From positions 496,001 to 560,000 of the forward strand of contig NZ_VCIX01000092.1 in NCBI RefSeq assembly GCF_006345825.1: a stretch of DNA of 64,000 nucleotides, in the 5' to 3' direction. Below, in pieces: positions 61,785 to 64,000 of the stretch (positions are counted from its first letter, which is position 1; every line of letters begins with the position of its first letter). The position numbers and the translations under genes are program-made. The notes below the pieces were generated by a model that was not told where the DNA came from, did not search any database, and saw nothing but the letters and a program-made list of their open reading frames with translations. This DNA is from Paenibacillus paridis (lineage in GTDB: Bacteria; Bacillota; Bacilli; Paenibacillales; Paenibacillaceae).

Positions 61785-63404
61785 ATGAAGCAGCAGCTCC
61801 CGTACATTCAAAATCCTATTTTGCGCGGCTTTAATCCGGATCCGTCGATCGTAAGGGTCGGCAACGACTTCTACGTGGCGACTTCTACCTTTCAATGGTT
61901 TCCAGGCGTGCAAATTCATCATTCCCGCGACTTGATTCATTGGCAGCTGCTCACGCGTCCGCTGGATCGATTAAGCCAGCTCAATATGCTGGGCAACCCG
62001 GATTCCGGGGGCGTATGGGCTCCTTGCCTGACTTACGACAATCATTTGTTTTATCTGGTCTACACCGATGTAAAAAGCCATGCAGGCGCTTACAAGGATA
62101 CGCACAACTATGTCGTTACCGCTCCCGACATTAAGGGTCCATGGTCGGATCCGGTTTATTTGAACAGCAGCGGATTTGATCCGTCGCTATTTCATGACGA
62201 AGACGGAAAGAAATGGCTCGTGAACATGCAATGGGATTACCGGAAAGACCGTGACCCGTTTAATGGCATCTATTTGCAGGAATATTCCGAGGAGGAGCAG
62301 CGACTGGTCGGGCCATCCTATTTGATTTATCAAGGGTCCGAGCTAGGGCTGACGGAAGGTCCTCATTTATATAAGAAGGATGGCTATTACTATCTGATGG
62401 TTGCCGAGGGCGGCACCAGCTACGAGCATGCAGTTACGTTAGCTCGGTCCAAGGCGCTTACCGGACCCTATGAAACGGATCCTTCGGGAGCAATGCTCTC
62501 CGCACGCCATAATCCGGAAGCCATGCTGCAGAAGGCCGGGCATGCCAGCTTGGTGCACACGCAGAGCGACGAGTGGTATATCGTTCATCTTTGCGGACGT
62601 CCGCTTGCGACAGAAGACAGGCGCTGCAATCTGGGCAGGGAAACGGCCATTCAGCGCTGCGAATGGTCGGACGAAGGCTGGCTCAGGCTCGCGGGAGGCG
62701 GAAATACCCCGCTTAATGAGATTCAGGCACCTGCGCTTCCTTGGCATCCCTTCCCTGCACCATCTCCTACGGATCATTTCGAAGGGGGAACGCTTGACAT
62801 TCAGTGGCAGTCACTGCGCCAGCCGATGACGGAGCAGTGGCTGACGTTGACGGAGCGGCCGGGATATTTGCGCTTGAGAGGCATGGAATCTCCCAATTCG
62901 CGCTTTAGGCACAGCTTGATCGGCCGCCGCCAGCAAGCGTTCCGCTGCGAGGCGGAGACCGCTCTCGAGTTCGAGCCCGGCACCTATCAGCAGATGGCAG
63001 GCTTAACCTATTATTATAACTCTCAAAACTATTATTACCTTCGATTGGGTTATGACGAGAAGGCGGGCACGAACCTTGCGATTCTTGCCAATGATCATGG
63101 CGTTTATCACGAGCATACTGGGGAGCCAGTCCCGGTCCCTTCGGGCGCACGCGTTTATTTGCGGCTTGTCATTCAGGATCGTTGGCTGCAATTTTATTAT
63201 TCCTTGAACGGCAGCGAATGGTTTGCGATAGGTCCCGAGCTTGACGCTAGTAAAATATCGGATGAGTATGCGACTCATTTAGTAGATGGCTATTTTACGG
63301 ATTGGGGCTTTACAGGCGCCTTTATCGGCTTATGCGCGCATGATTTATCGGGCGGGCGCAGGGCCGCCGATTTTGATTATTTCCGCTATGAAGAGAAGGA
63401 GTGA
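61785..63404 (+). CDS. GH43 beta-xylosidase/alpha-L-arabinofuranosidase
   Basis: Intracellular glycoside hydrolase (539 residues, no signal peptide) that splits xylo-oligosaccharides after uptake. The N-terminal five-blade propeller has RGFNPDPSIVRVG with Asp19 as base, FDPSLFHDEDG with Asp132 and LTEGPHLY with Glu191 as acid. The spacings of 113 and 59 residues equal those in the Selenomonas beta-xylosidase (Asp14, Asp127, Glu186), supporting the XynB type. The C-terminal half is a beta-sandwich (YYYNSQNYYYLRLGYDEKAG). It follows the transporter 4 genes. Confidence 0.93.
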   Translation: MKQQLPYIQNPILRGFNPDPSIVRVGNDFYVATSTFQWFPGVQIHHSRDLIHWQLLTRPLDRLSQLNMLGNPDSGGVWAPCLTYDNHLFYLVYTDVKSHAGAYKDTHNYVVTAPDIKGPWSDPVYLNSSGFDPSLFHDEDGKKWLVNMQWDYRKDRDPFNGIYLQEYSEEEQRLVGPSYLIYQGSELGLTEGPHLYKKDGYYYLMVAEGGTSYEHAVTLARSKALTGPYETDPSGAMLSARHNPEAMLQKAGHASLVHTQSDEWYIVHLCGRPLATEDRRCNLGRETAIQRCEWSDEGWLRLAGGGNTPLNEIQAPALPWHPFPAPSPTDHFEGGTLDIQWQSLRQPMTEQWLTLTERPGYLRLRGMESPNSRFRHSLIGRRQQAFRCEAETALEFEPGTYQQMAGLTYYYNSQNYYYLRLGYDEKAGTNLAILANDHGVYHEHTGEPVPVPSGARVYLRLVIQDRWLQFYYSLNGSEWFAIGPELDASKISDEYATHLVDGYFTDWGFTGAFIGLCAHDLSGGRRAADFDYFRYEEKE

Positions 63405-63410
63405 AGCAAG

Positions 63411-64000
63411 ATGGCATTATCCAATGATTCATTAATAGGAAAGCATCTCGTATTCGTCTGCGGCGAGGATGAATATGAATCGGAGAAAACGATGCCGATT
63501 CTAGCAAAGGAAGCATCGAGGAAACATGGAGCTAAAGTAACGGTGCTTACCGCTGGCCCAGATCCTGCGAATCCGACAAGCATTGCAGGGCTTGAAGCGC
63601 TCGAAACGGCGGATTTGGCCGTGTTTTACATTCGCTTCCGCCAGCTGCCGGAGGAGCAGTTCCGCTATATTCGGGAGTATCTGGATACAGGCAAGCCGGT
63701 GATTGGCTTGCGGACGAGTACGCATGCCTTTCAGTATCCGGAAGGACATCCGTTACAAGAATGGAATGACGGCTTTGGCATAGATGTGCTGGGCGCCCCG
63801 TGGATTCGCCATTTCGGCCATTCCTCAACGACTAGCGTTTCCGTGGCTTGGGCCGCGGGAGAGCATCCGATTCTGAGAGGCATTCCTACTCATTTCGAAT
63901 GCCGATCCTGGCTCTATCAGGTGCTACCGTATCCGCTAGAAGGAACGATTCCGCTGCTGAACGGGGCGACGATTAATCCCGAGGATAATGGATGGTCCTA
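63411..64000 (+). CDS. ThuA-like protein, 3' end outside the window
   Basis: Open frame from the ATG at 63411 to the window end (196 codons), behind AAGGAG. The sequence resembles the ThuA (trehalose utilization) domain, a class I glutamine amidotransferase-like fold: HLVFVCGEDEYESEKTMP at the start, DLAVFYIRFRQLPEEQ and GKPVIGLRTSTHAFQ in the middle, and IRHFGHSSTTSVSV later. ThuA-like proteins occur in sugar-use operons without a settled activity. It is 6 bases after the xylosidase stop, so probably co-transcribed. Confidence 0.8.
   Translation, partial: MALSNDSLIGKHLVFVCGEDEYESEKTMPILAKEASRKHGAKVTVLTAGPDPANPTSIAGLEALETADLAVFYIRFRQLPEEQFRYIREYLDTGKPVIGLRTSTHAFQYPEGHPLQEWNDGFGIDVLGAPWIRHFGHSSTTSVSVAWAAGEHPILRGIPTHFECRSWLYQVLPYPLEGTIPLLNGATINPEDNGWS

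Overview
The window looks like chromosomal DNA of a Paenibacillus-type soil Firmicute (Paenibacillaceae). The evidence is strong GGAGG-type ribosome sites, frequent TTG and GTG starts, Rho-independent hairpins after most operons, and a great expansion of CUT1 sugar ABC transporters (LplB/YtcP permeases with lipoprotein binding proteins) coupled to YesM/YesN-type two-component systems. No rRNA, tRNA, CRISPR array, insertion sequence or phage gene was seen.

Layout. 1-4430: a NarL-type two-component system followed by a DrrAB-like ABC exporter. 4517-14086: sugar-uptake locus 1 (YesM kinase plus a binding protein, a decayed GH43-like gene on the other strand, two permeases, a second paralogous binding protein, YesN regulator). 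14171-15614: a minus-strand MarR/nitroreductase/monooxygenase operon. 15743-28951: locus 2, where two paralogous AraC regulators, an FAD oxidoreductase, a phytanoyl-CoA-dioxygenase-like enzyme and a 2-hydroxyacid dehydrogenase bracket a YesN/YesM-permease-permease-binding protein set. 29080-29454: a small basic protein. 29685-40956: locus 3 (YesN, YesM, family 1 binding protein, terminator, a second binding protein, two permeases, then an MFS transporter and a ROK regulator). 41195-44445: a TPR-Imm51 protein, a diguanylate cyclase and a LacI regulator. 44446-46436: a gene-poor stretch with a 164-bp tandem repeat and 89 perfect copies of an octamer. 46437-54457: a complete myo-inositol catabolic operon (iolD-E-C-A-J-G-B). 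54758 to the end: locus 4 (dioxygenase, membrane-bound AraC regulator, two permeases, binding protein, GH43 beta-xylosidase, start of a ThuA-like gene).

How it works together. Each transporter locus has its own sensor. Extracellular sugars are captured by lipoproteins, imported through paired permeases whose ATPase is not encoded here (presumably a shared MsmX-type ATPase), and transcription is driven by YesM/YesN, by a membrane AraC protein, or by cupin-AraC regulators. Two loci carry an extra binding protein directly behind the kinase and separated by a terminator from the transport genes, which suggests a dedicated sensory binding protein. Cre-like sites point to carbon catabolite control. 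The iol operon is complete for conversion of inositol to acetyl-CoA and DHAP but has no transporter and no DeoR-type IolR beside it. Its promoter carries two LacI-like operator sequences 22 bp apart, and a LacI gene lies 2 kb upstream.
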